Shown: positions 27,735-36,793, counted from the first letter of the stretch. The stretch: DNA of 64,000 bases from Acidimicrobiia bacterium (GCA_028285585.1 JANQOU010000003.1:1-64000); one strand, 5' to 3'. Notes: generated from the letters alone by a model not told the origin. A program made the numbers and translations.

Positions 27735-29273
27735 TCAGCAGTCGGAGCCGTCGATGACGACGCGTGTCCCTGCTTTCACCGACTGATACTGGATGTCTCC
27801 ACAACTCAGCCCGGTGTTGTTCAGGTAGTAGGTACCTGCGATGTCGCCGGTGCCGTTGTTCACGATGAAGGTACCGATCGAGACGTTCTCGAACAGTATC
27901 GAGTTGCCTTCGGCGATCTTATTGTGCCTCCCGGTCGTGACCGTCCCGATCGACGAGTCGTGCACGCTGTAACCCAATGCGATGGCTTCCATGTACGAAA
28001 CGTCGATGTTTCGGTAGGTGTAGGAGTTGGAGTAGGCACCATGGTCGACACCATCGCCATTGAATCCGGTGATGACATGGTCCCTCTCCGTGTTCTGCCA
28101 GACGAAGATGCCATGGCAATCTGGTGAAGAGGACCTGTTGTTGGTGAAGGTCCAGACACTTCCGCCGGCGTTTTGGTTGGCGGCCTCCGGCCATTGGTAC
28201 CCGGCGCAATCCTTGCCACCTCTTACATCGAGTGCTGCCGAGTTCTTGACCACGTTGCCCGAGCCCGCGCCAAGGGTGAAGCCTGCCACGCGATGGCCGT
28301 CTGAGCCCTGACCCGGGTTCACCTTGGCGGCGAGGGCATGGTCGAAGACGGTGTCATTCGAGTTGTCGGCGGTGCATGTCTTCTTTCGCCCGGAGCAGTT
28401 GTTGGTTCCAGGCGGGTCCCACCAATAGGCACTGTCATTGATGTTCCATGCGATCGTGTTCTTGAAGGTGATGCCGTGTGATCCGTGCGGCACGAATGCA
28501 TGGTTCTTCCCGTTGACCACGACAACCCCCTCGACGATCGTGCCGCGAGTGCTGTCTCCGTTCAGATGAAAGTGAACCGGGTAGTCACCAAGGACGCCCC
28601 CGTTCCCCGAATTCGACACGGTGAAGTACTTGAGGGTCGATTTGCCCGACGCCTTGTGGAACATGATTCGGCGCAGATTGTCGAAGGTGATGTCCCGAGT
28701 GAGGTTGGCGTTTGAACCGTTTCCGGACCATGTAGACACCTTGGTGCCTTGAAAGTCGGCCTTGCCGCCGTTCATGAACATGATCTGATACCCGTTGCCG
28801 TTCACGGTCACGCCCGGTCTGGCGACGAGAGTTCCCCCGTTCACCATGAGGTCGCCCTTGAGGTTGACCGTTCCCTGGAGAGTGGCGGTCCCGGTCACGG
28901 TGCATGGACACGCATCACCGGTGATGGTGCCTCCCGTTGCGGTGGGGGCCGCCGTAGTGGTGGTAGCCGGTCCCTGGTCGCTGGTGGTTGGTTGAGCGGC
29001 GGTTGTCGTTGTTTCCACCGCGGTGGTAGTCGTCACCTCTGCGATCGTGTCTTCGGTGGGTCTGGGCCCCGAGGTGCCCGTGACATCCGACCGACGTTCA
29101 AAGGGGTTGTCCGTTGTGTCTGACCCCAAAGCCGCCAACTTTGGTGCCACCTCCCGTTCCGCCCGAGGTGTGTCTGCCTCATTACCCCATGGCAGCATTC
29201 CTGGGAATGCCACCGCGGCCACTGGTATGACCAGGACACTGAGGCCAAGTAGCGCTCGGTAGAACAAATTCAC
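27735..29273 (-). CDS. Secreted right-handed beta-helix protein with CEMIP/TMEM2-like motif
   Basis: 512 residues. An N-terminal signal sequence (LLGLSVLVIPVAAVAF) is followed by a Thr-rich linker (~80-120) and a long repetitive beta-strand region. The middle has VLGDYPVHFHLNGD and GSHGITFKNTIAWN, typical of the parallel beta-helix of G8-domain proteins such as CEMIP/TMEM2, where I recall the YP(V/I)HFH motif being conserved. Cysteines cluster near 305-320 and at the C-terminus. No cell-wall anchor is visible. It may bind or degrade the surface polysaccharide or another glycan. The start is GTG with GCAGGAGA upstream; it precedes the GT8 gene. Confidence 0.72.
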   Translation of the reverse strand: MNLFYRALLGLSVLVIPVAAVAFPGMLPWGNEADTPRAEREVAPKLAALGSDTTDNPFERRSDVTGTSGPRPTEDTIAEVTTTTAVETTTTAAQPTTSDQGPATTTTAAPTATGGTITGDACPCTVTGTATLQGTVNLKGDLMVNGGTLVARPGVTVNGNGYQIMFMNGGKADFQGTKVSTWSGNGSNANLTRDITFDNLRRIMFHKASGKSTLKYFTVSNSGNGGVLGDYPVHFHLNGDSTRGTIVEGVVVVNGKNHAFVPHGSHGITFKNTIAWNINDSAYWWDPPGTNNCSGRKKTCTADNSNDTVFDHALAAKVNPGQGSDGHRVAGFTLGAGSGNVVKNSAALDVRGGKDCAGYQWPEAANQNAGGSVWTFTNNRSSSPDCHGIFVWQNTERDHVITGFNGDGVDHGAYSNSYTYRNIDVSYMEAIALGYSVHDSSIGTVTTGRHNKIAEGNSILFENVSIGTFIVNNGTGDIAGTYYLNNTGLSCGDIQYQSVKAGTRVVIDGSDC

Positions 29274-29460
29274 TTGTGTGTCTCCTGCTTGTCCGTTTCT
29301 TGGCTATGGACCCGCTGCAGAGCGAACCATACGGAACCTGTCGGACACTGTGAAATGGCCGTTCGATGCCCGGAGTTGCTCGACGTTGGGTAGAGCCATC
29401 CTCCGTTCCATCGGCAATCTCAGAAGCTTCTTGAGTAGAAACCTTGATGGGTCTGGAGAA

Positions 29461-30630
29461 TCATTGGCCTCGGCGACCGGATCTCGCAACCTCCCGGTAG
29501 AAGTCGGCTGTTTGGCCAGCCACCCGATCGATTGTGAACTCGGTCTCGAAGCGATCGATTCCTCTCTGAGCCAGTTTCAGCCTTTGTTCGGGATTGGCGT
29601 GAAGAGTTCTGATTGCTGTCGCCAGGCCGGTTGCCGAGGCAGTAGGGAAGAAAACGGCAGCATCCTCCAGTACCTCGCGTAAGACGGGGATGTCCGAGGC
29701 TACGACCGGCAGGCCCAGTGCCATGGCCTCGACGAGCGTGCCACCGAATCCTTCGTATAGCGAAGGGAAGACGAGCAGGTCAGCCGCCACCATGAGGTCT
29801 GGGATGTCTTGGCGATGACCGAGGAATCTGACCGTGTCCGTGAGCCCAAGCTCTTCCGTGGTCGTCTGGAGCCGTTTCGCCGCCGACCCGGTTCGCCCTG
29901 CGATCATCAGGTTCAGTTCCGGTATCTCGGCTTGCAATGCCGCGAGTGCCTCGATGGCGTAGATCTGGCCTTTCTGATGCTCCCTGCGTCCCACCGACAG
30001 GACGGCAAAACTGCCCGGCTCGAGGTCCAGCGAGTTTCGGGTGGCTTCTCGGCGGTCTTCACTGCGGTTACCAAGCCGCTCTCGTGACCGCGCCCGTCCG
30101 ATCACTCGGATCCGGCCGCGTTCGAGGCCAAGCGCCTCCATCGCCGCATCTGCTGCGGCGTTGGTGAGTGTGTGAATGTCGTGCGTCAGGTGCCTGGCGG
30201 TGAGCCCATCGAGCCATCGCGCGACTTCGAGTTTCCATCTGGAAACGTCAGGGTTTCTAACGTGTGCCGACTGATAGCTCGTGTTCACGACACTGGATAT
30301 GACCGGTGCGTCGGTGCCGATGGCTGCGATTCGCCCCAACAAGTCCGATTCGAAGATCGTTGTGTGGATCAGATCGGGTCCGAGATCCTCGATCAGCCGC
30401 CTCAAGCCCAGGAGCCGGCCTACACGACCGCTAGGCAAGAAGTGAACGTCGGTCTTCGATCTGACCAGCGACTCGACTCCCTCTTCTCTCCGGTAGAGGC
30501 ACGCCACCACCAGTTCAATGCCTTGCTCGCCTAGTGGGTCGATCAGATCGGCCAGCGATCGCTCTGCGCCCCCGGTTCCCAAGCCGTTGATCACGTACAG
30601 GACTCGAAGTCCTGCCCTTTCAGAGGTCAT
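29461..30630 (-). CDS. GT4-family glycosyltransferase
   Basis: 389 residues from ATG 30630; the track start at 30657 would add nine residues lying inside the sulfotransferase gene. The enzyme starts RVLYVINGLGTGGAERSLADL, a textbook GT4 opening. The donor domain shows VLSVGRREHQKGQ, IAGRTGS, VRFLGHRQDIPDL and FPSLYEGFGGTLVEAMALG with the paired glutamates. It is coupled to the sulfotransferase upstream by an 11-base overlap. Donor unknown. Confidence 0.9.
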   Translation of the reverse strand: MTSERAGLRVLYVINGLGTGGAERSLADLIDPLGEQGIELVVACLYRREEGVESLVRSKTDVHFLPSGRVGRLLGLRRLIEDLGPDLIHTTIFESDLLGRIAAIGTDAPVISSVVNTSYQSAHVRNPDVSRWKLEVARWLDGLTARHLTHDIHTLTNAAADAAMEALGLERGRIRVIGRARSRERLGNRSEDRREATRNSLDLEPGSFAVLSVGRREHQKGQIYAIEALAALQAEIPELNLMIAGRTGSAAKRLQTTTEELGLTDTVRFLGHRQDIPDLMVAADLLVFPSLYEGFGGTLVEAMALGLPVVASDIPVLREVLEDAAVFFPTASATGLATAIRTLHANPEQRLKLAQRGIDRFETEFTIDRVAGQTADFYREVARSGRRGQ

Positions 30631-31459
30631 ACCCCAACTCTGCGGCGACTGGGGCATGACGTTCGATCAACTCGACAAGTGATCTGTCAACCGTTTTGGG
30701 TTCCGGGGGAACGATCTCGAGCCCCCAGTCGGCGATCTCGACATCGAGGAAGCGGGATATGTCCTGTCGAAGCCCGTCAGGATCGGAGAACCAGCGCTCG
30801 TAGCGGACAACCAGGACGTTGTCGTCGTTCACGTGTCGCAGGATGTTCCGATTCACGTGCTCGTAGAGCAGCGCCCTCCTGACCTCGGCGGTCGGGGCCC
30901 CATGGGCGACCACTCGGTTGATGTCTCGGTTGAAGGCGACGTCGTAGTCGAGTCCCATTGCCAGCCGACCTCCTACTCGCTCGAAGGAGGAAATGACTTC
31001 CGCGGGGTGCCTGATGGTTATCAGGAACCGGGTTTCTGGGAGCAGGTTCAGGTATTGCCAGAACGTGGGCCACTTCACGCCCAGTCGATAGCTCGGGCCT
31101 ACTTCGATTGGGAAGGACCGTTCGCCATCTCGCATCCATCGAACTCGGCCAGTTGAGAGCGCATCGAGATCGAGACGACCTCTGCTCAACGATCCAGTCG
31201 TTTCGATCTCTTTCCGCAGGGACGGGTATAACTCGCCCGGTGCCATCCGCAGGCCATCCCAAGGTTCCATCACGGTCACGATGTTCGGGGGTCGGAACAG
31301 TGCAGCGGCCAGAAGCGAAGTTCCCGTTCGAGGGCATCCGGCGATGATGAAGTCGTCCGTTGACGGTGCGGTGAGTGGCACTGGCAGGTTCTCCGGGCTC
31401 AGTTGGCAACCAGCCAGAAGGCGTTTCCATTTGTATGCGTCGATGATTCTTTTCCACAT
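30620..31459 (-). CDS. Sulfotransferase (PAPS-dependent)
   Basis: A 279-residue cytosolic-type sulfotransferase that would transfer sulfate from PAPS to a hydroxyl or amine of a glycan. The 5'-phosphosulfate loop is IIAGCPRTGTSLLAAAL and the 3'-phosphate site is FLITIRHPAEVISSF; VVRYERWFSDP is also typical. It shares an operon with the downstream GT4. It is one of three sulfotransferases in the locus, which together suggest a sulfated polysaccharide. No PAPS synthesis gene is in the window. Confidence 0.87.
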   Translation of the reverse strand: MWKRIIDAYKWKRLLAGCQLSPENLPVPLTAPSTDDFIIAGCPRTGTSLLAAALFRPPNIVTVMEPWDGLRMAPGELYPSLRKEIETTGSLSRGRLDLDALSTGRVRWMRDGERSFPIEVGPSYRLGVKWPTFWQYLNLLPETRFLITIRHPAEVISSFERVGGRLAMGLDYDVAFNRDINRVVAHGAPTAEVRRALLYEHVNRNILRHVNDDNVLVVRYERWFSDPDGLRQDISRFLDVEIADWGLEIVPPEPKTVDRSLVELIERHAPVAAELGYDL

Positions 31460-31560
31460 CGAGTCTGCTCCCGGCTCTACCGTGCCCAGATGCTATGCAT
31501 GAGCCGGGTGAGCGCTAGCTCATCGGCGAGTGCCAGTCTCCGCGCCTGGGCTGGTGAAGG

Positions 31561-32460
31561 ATGAGTCACTTGCGCTCTTCCTGGTATCGGGCAATGTCCG
31601 CGTTGGCGGATCTGGCCGTTCCCGCGGGCTTCGGGTCGGCCAGACTTCGGATTCTCGGTTACCACGATGTTGTCGATGCGGCGCTTCTTCGCAGTCAACT
31701 CGAGTGGCTCGGCGCGCGGTTCAACTTTGTTACGCCAGCGCGAGCTGTTGAGATCTTGTGTGGTCGAGACAAGGTCGAGAAGGCCGTTCTCGTGACTTTC
31801 GACGATGGCGACCCGTCGGTCGTCTTGTCCGGCCGGCCGGTGTTGGACGATCTGGGGATCAGCGCCGTCATGTTCGTGTGCCCCGGGGTGGTAGGTACGT
31901 CTCATCCGTTCTGGTGGCAGGTCGTGGAGCAGGCAGTTCGGGTCGGGCTACCCATGGCTCAGGGCACAGACGTGGCGTCGTTGAAGGCGATGGTCGACGA
32001 GGAGAGACGTGCCGTCGTCACCGAGTTGGACGTCGCGATCCAGGAAATGACCGGGTTTGCCCACGAGCAAGCCCAGCTCACCGTTGGGCAGATGGAGACC
32101 TGGGTGAGCAAGGGCCACGTCATCGGCAATCACACTTGGGACCATCCGATTCTCGACCGCTGCACCGCCCGTCAACAACGCGATCAGATAGTCCGGTCCC
32201 ACGACTGGTTGAAGGATCTCGATCTGATGCAGACTGCGACTTTTGCCTACCCCAATGGGAACATGAGCCTGGCAAGCAAAGAGGTCCTGGCCGATCTCGG
32301 CTACGAGGTGGCATACGCCTTCGACCATCGCATGGCTCGTGCCGGTCAGGGTCTTGCCGTGTCGAGGCTGCGGGTGAACGCCGATGACCCGCTCACCGAG
32401 TTCATCGCGAAGGCGTCCGGCATTCATCCGCTGGCTCATCGCCTCTCCGGGCGGTCATGA
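31561..32460 (+). CDS. Polysaccharide deacetylase-like protein (CE4/NodB)
   Basis: 299 residues with the NodB fold: LRILGYHDVV, LVTFDDGDPSV, NHTWDHPIL and FAYPNGNM. The metal-binding HxxxH reads H-T-W-D-H and appears intact. The insert between the first motif and the His pair is longer than in the other two CE4 genes (about 80 residues with a charged helical stretch). AAGG precedes ATG 31561. It begins the plus-strand series leading to the DegT aminotransferase and the putative prolyl/pyrrolyl-ACP genes. Confidence 0.85.
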   Translation: MSHLRSSWYRAMSALADLAVPAGFGSARLRILGYHDVVDAALLRSQLEWLGARFNFVTPARAVEILCGRDKVEKAVLVTFDDGDPSVVLSGRPVLDDLGISAVMFVCPGVVGTSHPFWWQVVEQAVRVGLPMAQGTDVASLKAMVDEERRAVVTELDVAIQEMTGFAHEQAQLTVGQMETWVSKGHVIGNHTWDHPILDRCTARQQRDQIVRSHDWLKDLDLMQTATFAYPNGNMSLASKEVLADLGYEVAYAFDHRMARAGQGLAVSRLRVNADDPLTEFIAKASGIHPLAHRLSGRS

Positions 32461-32497
32461 ATGGCAGGCACGAGTGGGGTTAGCCTGATCGCTCTCC

Positions 32498-33613
32498 ATG
32501 GATCGCATCTACCTGTCGCCGCCGGACGTGGGCGCCCACGACTTATCGGCGCTGAGTCGTGCGTTCGACAGTGGCTGGATAGCACCGTTGGGCGAGGAGG
32601 TAGACGCTTTTGAGCAGGAGCTGGCTGCCGCCACGGGAAGGGGCCATGGAGTAGCCCTCTCCAGCGGGACCGCAGCTCTCCACCTCAGCTTGCTCATGGC
32701 CGGCGTCGGAGCAGGCGACAAAGTGGCCGTGTCGAGCTTGACCTTTGCAGCGACGGCAAACGCTATCTCTTATCTGGGTGCGGAGCCGGTGTTCATCGAC
32801 AGTGAGATGGATAGCTGGAACATGGATCCGCGACTGCTGGCCGAGGCTCTGGCTGTCGAGGACATAGCGGCTTGCGTGCCTGTTGACATCTACGGTCAGA
32901 TGGCTGACTACCCACGGATCGAAGAGCTATGTCGTGATCACGACGTTCCGCTGATCGAGGACGCTGCGGAGGCTCTGGGCGCGACCCTGCATGGTTTCCC
33001 AGCGGGCAGTGCGGGCGTGATGGCTGCCCTGTCGTTCAACGGAAACAAGATCATCACGACCAGCGGCGGCGGTGCCATCGTGACGGACGACATCGACCTT
33101 GCAGAGCGAGCTCGATGGCTGGCGAGCCAGGCCCGGGAGCCCGCTCCTCACTACGAGCACACCACCGTCGGCTACAACTATCGGCTGTCCAATCTGCTTG
33201 CCGCTCTCGGCAGGTCGCAACTTGCAGACCTGGCGCGGCGCGTAGATGTGAGGCGGAGCCACAACACGGCTTACCGGGAAGCCCTTGAAGCCACGAAGGG
33301 CGTCACCTTCATGCCGGAGGCGGACGGTTCCCGCGCGACCTTCTGGCTCACTTGCGTCCTGATAGACCCATCGACCGGAGTCACCAGTGAAGAGGCGAGG
33401 ATGCACCTCGAAGCCATGGGCATCGAGGCCCGTCCCGTTTGGAAGCCGATGCATCTCCAGCCGGTGTTCAGCCGATACAAGACCTATGGGGGAGATGTTT
33501 CTGCGTCGCTGTTCGAGACCGGCCTATGCCTCCCCTCTGGCTCGACCCTCGGACCAGATGACCGCGACCGGGTCATCAACGGATTGTTGTCTGTCCTTTC
33601 CGGCGGCCGCTGA
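32498..33613 (+). CDS. DegT/DnrJ/EryC1/StrS sugar aminotransferase
   Basis: A 371-residue PLP enzyme that aminates a keto sugar nucleotide. Clear motifs: IYLSPPDVG near the N-terminus, ALSSGTAALHL, PVDIYGQMADYPRI, IEDAAEALGA and SFNGNKIITTSGGG, which holds the PLP lysine. It resembles PglE/LegC-type enzymes more than perosamine synthases, by the SPPDVG start. It could act on the 4-keto product of the FlaA1-like dehydratase. Its TGA overlaps the AcpS ATG by one base, tying it to the carrier-protein module. Confidence 0.92.
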   Translation: MDRIYLSPPDVGAHDLSALSRAFDSGWIAPLGEEVDAFEQELAAATGRGHGVALSSGTAALHLSLLMAGVGAGDKVAVSSLTFAATANAISYLGAEPVFIDSEMDSWNMDPRLLAEALAVEDIAACVPVDIYGQMADYPRIEELCRDHDVPLIEDAAEALGATLHGFPAGSAGVMAALSFNGNKIITTSGGGAIVTDDIDLAERARWLASQAREPAPHYEHTTVGYNYRLSNLLAALGRSQLADLARRVDVRRSHNTAYREALEATKGVTFMPEADGSRATFWLTCVLIDPSTGVTSEEARMHLEAMGIEARPVWKPMHLQPVFSRYKTYGGDVSASLFETGLCLPSGSTLGPDDRDRVINGLLSVLSGGR

Positions 33614-33996
33614 TGCAGATCCTCGGGCTTGGAGTAGATCTGGCAGATATCTCGCGGGTGGATGCGTTGCTGTCCAAGTACCCGAAGTTCGCAGATCGTT
33701 GCTTCACCGAGCACGAGCGAGAGTACGCGATGCGCTTTGCCCAGCCTGCCCGGCGATTCGCGGCGAGGTTCGCCGGGAAGGAAGCCGTGATGAAGTCGCT
33801 TGGCACCGGATGGCGTCGGATTCGCTGGCAGGACATCGAGATAACGGGTGGTGGCAAGCCCACGGTACGAATGCGGAGGACTGCGGCCGAGCGGGCAGCC
33901 TCTCTTGGTGTCGTGGAAGTTCTGGTGACCATCACCCACACCGACGACACGGCTTTGGTGATGGCGGTGGCGGTTGGGGTTGGGGTTGGGGAGTGA
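33613..33996 (+). CDS. acpS: Holo-[acyl-carrier-protein] synthase
   Basis: A 127-residue AcpS-type phosphopantetheinyl transferase, which moves 4'-phosphopantetheine from CoA to the serine of carrier proteins. The family motifs are GVDLADISRV (metal-binding Asp9) and RFAGKEAVMKSLGTG (Glu57 and Lys). In many actinobacteria acpS sits by fas or near nnr/alr; here it is buried between a sugar aminotransferase and an acyl-CoA dehydrogenase. It likely activates the ACPs at 36770 and 54357, and may also be the housekeeping copy. The C-terminal VGVGVGE comes from a short TTGGGG tandem repeat. Confidence 0.92.
   Translation: MQILGLGVDLADISRVDALLSKYPKFADRCFTEHEREYAMRFAQPARRFAARFAGKEAVMKSLGTGWRRIRWQDIEITGGGKPTVRMRRTAAERAASLGVVEVLVTITHTDDTALVMAVAVGVGVGE
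33974..33991 (+). repeat. Short tandem repeat (TTGGGG)3
   Basis: Three exact TTGGGG units, preceded by GG, lie in the last codons of acpS and encode VGVGVG. With the flanking guanines the strand could form a G-quadruplex. Copy number could vary by slippage, changing the AcpS tail. The next gene begins 80 bases downstream. Confidence 0.7.
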
Positions 33997-34070
33997 CATG
34001 GTCACCCTCTGTGATACGATGTCACGGCTGGTGGTGACGATCGACGGGTCGGACTGAGGGGCTTCTGAAC

Positions 34071-35216
34071 ATGGATTTTGAGCTCGGTGAGGAGCAACGA
34101 GACTTTTTCTCCGCCGTTGTCGAGTTTGCTTCGAGAGAGATCGACCCAGGTCTCGAGGATCGCGAGAAGGCGGGAGGGTTCTCTCGTGAGTTGTGGGAGA
34201 AATGTGCTGAGTTCGGTATTCAGGGTCTCCCATTCCCTGTCGAGCACGGCGGGCAGGGCGCTGACGTTCTTACCACTGCGCTTGCCATGGAGGGCTTGGG
34301 CTTGGCCTGCCGTGACAACGGCCTGTTGTTTTCGCTGAACGCCCACATGTGGTCGGCGGCAATGCCGGTCAGTCGGTTCGGCGACGAATCCCAGAAGCAG
34401 CGCTACTTGAGAGGATTGTGTGACGGCTCGCTCATCGGTGTCCAGGGCATGACCGAGCCCGGTTCCGGCTCGGACGCTTTTGCACTCGAGACGACCGCGG
34501 AGTTGCGTGGCGACGGTTACATCCTCAACGGGTCCAAAACCTTCATCACCAATGCGCCTGTCGCCGACGTCTTTGTGGTCTTCGCGACTCTGGACAGATC
34601 GAAGGGCTGGGCCGGCTTGAGTGCCTTCATCGTCGAGAAGGGGTATCCCGGGTTAACCGTGGGGAAGCCGGTCGAGAAGATGGGGTTGAAGACGTCGCCG
34701 ATGGGAGATCTGTTCTTTGACGATTGCGAGGTTCCTGCCGAGAACCTGCTGGGACGGGCCGGGTCGGGGATGGTGATCTTCCAGCACTCGATCGATTGGG
34801 AGCGGAGTTTGATCCTCGCCAACTCGGTCGGTGCCGTGCAAAGGCAACTCAACGCTGCTGTCGAGTATGGAAAGGAACGGGAGCAATTTGGGCAGTCGAT
34901 AGGGAGTTTCCAGGCGGTTTCGCATCGTCTTGCCGACGTTCACGTCAGGTTGGAGGCAGCGCGGCTGTTGCTCTATCGACTGGCCTGGAAGTGGGACAAC
35001 GGCAAAGTCACCCCGGCCGACACATCACTGGTAAAGCTTTTCCTGAGTGAGAACCTGGTGGAATCGACACTCTCGGCGATGAAGACGTTTGGGGGGTCGG
35101 GATATCTCGTCGAAACCGGGATCGAGCGTGACTTGAGAGACGCCTTGGCGAGCCGGATCTACTCTGGGACCTCCGACATCCAGCGCAGCGTGATTGCCAG
35201 GGATCTGGGGCTGTGA
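34071..35216 (+). CDS. Acyl-CoA dehydrogenase family protein, candidate prolyl-ACP dehydrogenase
   Basis: A 381-residue FAD enzyme of the acyl-CoA dehydrogenase fold. It has MTEPGSGSDAFAL and GSKTFITNAPVADVFVVFA (FAD and substrate loops), REQFGQSIGSFQAV and the C-terminal GGSGYLVETGIERDLRDA. The MCAD-type catalytic glutamate (I-Y-E-G-T) is replaced: the sequence reads RIYSGTSDIQR. A glutamate instead occurs at residue 244 in SIDWERS, the position used by isovaleryl-CoA dehydrogenase and, as I recall, by prolyl-carrier dehydrogenases. The gene lies between acpS and the adenylation gene, overlapping the latter (GTGA). This supports oxidation of an aminoacyl-ACP; a fatty-acid role is less likely but not excluded. 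Confidence 0.82.
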   Translation: MDFELGEEQRDFFSAVVEFASREIDPGLEDREKAGGFSRELWEKCAEFGIQGLPFPVEHGGQGADVLTTALAMEGLGLACRDNGLLFSLNAHMWSAAMPVSRFGDESQKQRYLRGLCDGSLIGVQGMTEPGSGSDAFALETTAELRGDGYILNGSKTFITNAPVADVFVVFATLDRSKGWAGLSAFIVEKGYPGLTVGKPVEKMGLKTSPMGDLFFDDCEVPAENLLGRAGSGMVIFQHSIDWERSLILANSVGAVQRQLNAAVEYGKEREQFGQSIGSFQAVSHRLADVHVRLEAARLLLYRLAWKWDNGKVTPADTSLVKLFLSENLVESTLSAMKTFGGSGYLVETGIERDLRDALASRIYSGTSDIQRSVIARDLGL

Positions 35217-36793
35217 GGGAGCCCTTCCTGATACACCACTATCTGGATCGTGCGGCAAGGGAACGGCCTGACGCCATCGCCGTTGTGGACGGCGAGAGAT
35301 CGATCACCTACCGAGAGCTTCACCGGCAGGCCGGGATTGTCGCCGCCCATCTCAAGGATGCAGGCGTGGAGGTTGGTGATCGAGTCGGTTTGCTCTTTGC
35401 CAAGTCCCTGGAGGCAGTTGTCTCCATCTACGGGGTATTGACCGCCGGTGCCGCGTACGTGCCCATGGACGCCGGTGCCCCCGCAAGTCGTCTCGGTTAC
35501 ATGGCGCAGAACTGCGGCATGCGGGTAGTCCTGTCCAGCGAGCGGAAGCAGTCGGCCTGGGAGGGAATTGCCGACTCCGCCGGGGGTGTCGTCGAGCACG
35601 TGCTGTCGTTTGGGGCTCCGTCCGTGTCAGGTGCCGGAGAGGCGAGTGTCGTTGCGATGGGTGACCTCTCGGATGCGAGGCTCGAGAGCTACGCGGCGCG
35701 GGTCATCCAGGACGACTTGGCCTACATTCTCTACACATCTGGGTCGACCGGAGAGCCGAAAGGTGTCATGCTGACGCACGAGAACTGTCGGTCTTTTGTC
35801 CAGTGGGCCATGGAGGAGTTTGGGGTCACGGCCGAGGATCGGTTGTCTTCCCATGCTCCCCTTCACTTCGACCTTTCGACGTTCGATCTGTTCGCAGCCG
35901 CTGCTGCCGGAGCCACGGTGGTGCTGGTGCCACCAAAAGTCTCGGTGTTTCCGGTCGAGGTCGCCCGGTTCATCGAGGCGAATCGAATATCGGTCTGGTA
36001 CTCGGTGCCCTCGATCCTCACGATGCTCACGGAGCGGGGTGGGTTGGAGCCAGGCGCTCTTCCCGGGTTGAGGACGATCCTGTTTGCCGGGGAAGTGTTC
36101 CCCACCAAGTACTTGTCCAGGCTGATGAGACTGCTTCCCCATGTGAGATTTGCGAACTTGTACGGGCCAACCGAGACGAACGTCTGCACCTGGTTCGAGG
36201 TGTCCGTGGCACCCGAAGAGTCGGACCCGCCGATATCGATAGGCAGAGCGATATCGAACGTGGAGACCTTCGTCGTCGGAGCAGATGGGCGTGAGGTCCA
36301 GCCCGGCGCGACCGGAGAGCTCTATGTCAGGGGCCCGACTGTCACCAAGGGGTATTGGGGGGAACCGGAGCGAACCGGGGAGAGGTTGGTTCCCAGCCCG
36401 TTGCAACGTCATCGCGGTGACCTGGTCTATGCAACAGGTGATCTGGTTGAGGAGATGCTCGACGGTTCCTATCGCTTCCTGGGCCGTCGCGACAATCAGA
36501 TCAAAAGCAGGGGTTATCGGATCGAACTCGGTGATATCGAAAGTGCCATCTCTGGGCATTCGTCGATCGTCGAATGCGCGGTTGTGGCCGTGCCGGACGA
36601 GATGATCACAAACCGGATCGAGTGTTTTGTGGCCGGTGACGACGGCCTCTCACCAGATGATCTGACGCGATTCTGCGCGGGCTTGCTTCCCAAGTACATG
36701 GTCCCAGAGACCTTCAGGGTCTTGAGTGAATTGCCCAAGACATCAACGGGGAAACTCGACCGTCAGGCCCTACTTCGTCTTGTCGGCGTCTAG
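35213..36793 (+). CDS. Stand-alone amino-acid adenylation protein, predicted L-proline specific
   Basis: A 526-residue ANL-superfamily enzyme of NRPS A-domain type with no fused carrier or condensation domain. Core motifs are complete: LYTSGSTGEPKGV (A3), FDLSTFDLF (A4), NLYGPTETNVC (A5), GELYVRGPTVTKGYW (A6), YATGDLV (A7), FLGRRDNQIKSRGYRIELGDIE (A8) and LPKTSTGKLDR (A10 with catalytic Lys). The hand-aligned specificity residues are D-L-F-Y-L-A-L-V-C-K, one change from the D-L-L-Y-L-A-L-V-C-K I remember for proline-activating PltF-type enzymes. It would load proline on the ACP at 36770. The start is GTG, overlapping the dehydrogenase stop; its 3' end overlaps the ACP gene by 24 bases. Confidence 0.88.
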   Translation: MREPFLIHHYLDRAARERPDAIAVVDGERSITYRELHRQAGIVAAHLKDAGVEVGDRVGLLFAKSLEAVVSIYGVLTAGAAYVPMDAGAPASRLGYMAQNCGMRVVLSSERKQSAWEGIADSAGGVVEHVLSFGAPSVSGAGEASVVAMGDLSDARLESYAARVIQDDLAYILYTSGSTGEPKGVMLTHENCRSFVQWAMEEFGVTAEDRLSSHAPLHFDLSTFDLFAAAAAGATVVLVPPKVSVFPVEVARFIEANRISVWYSVPSILTMLTERGGLEPGALPGLRTILFAGEVFPTKYLSRLMRLLPHVRFANLYGPTETNVCTWFEVSVAPEESDPPISIGRAISNVETFVVGADGREVQPGATGELYVRGPTVTKGYWGEPERTGERLVPSPLQRHRGDLVYATGDLVEEMLDGSYRFLGRRDNQIKSRGYRIELGDIESAISGHSSIVECAVVAVPDEMITNRIECFVAGDDGLSPDDLTRFCAGLLPKYMVPETFRVLSELPKTSTGKLDRQALLRLVGV

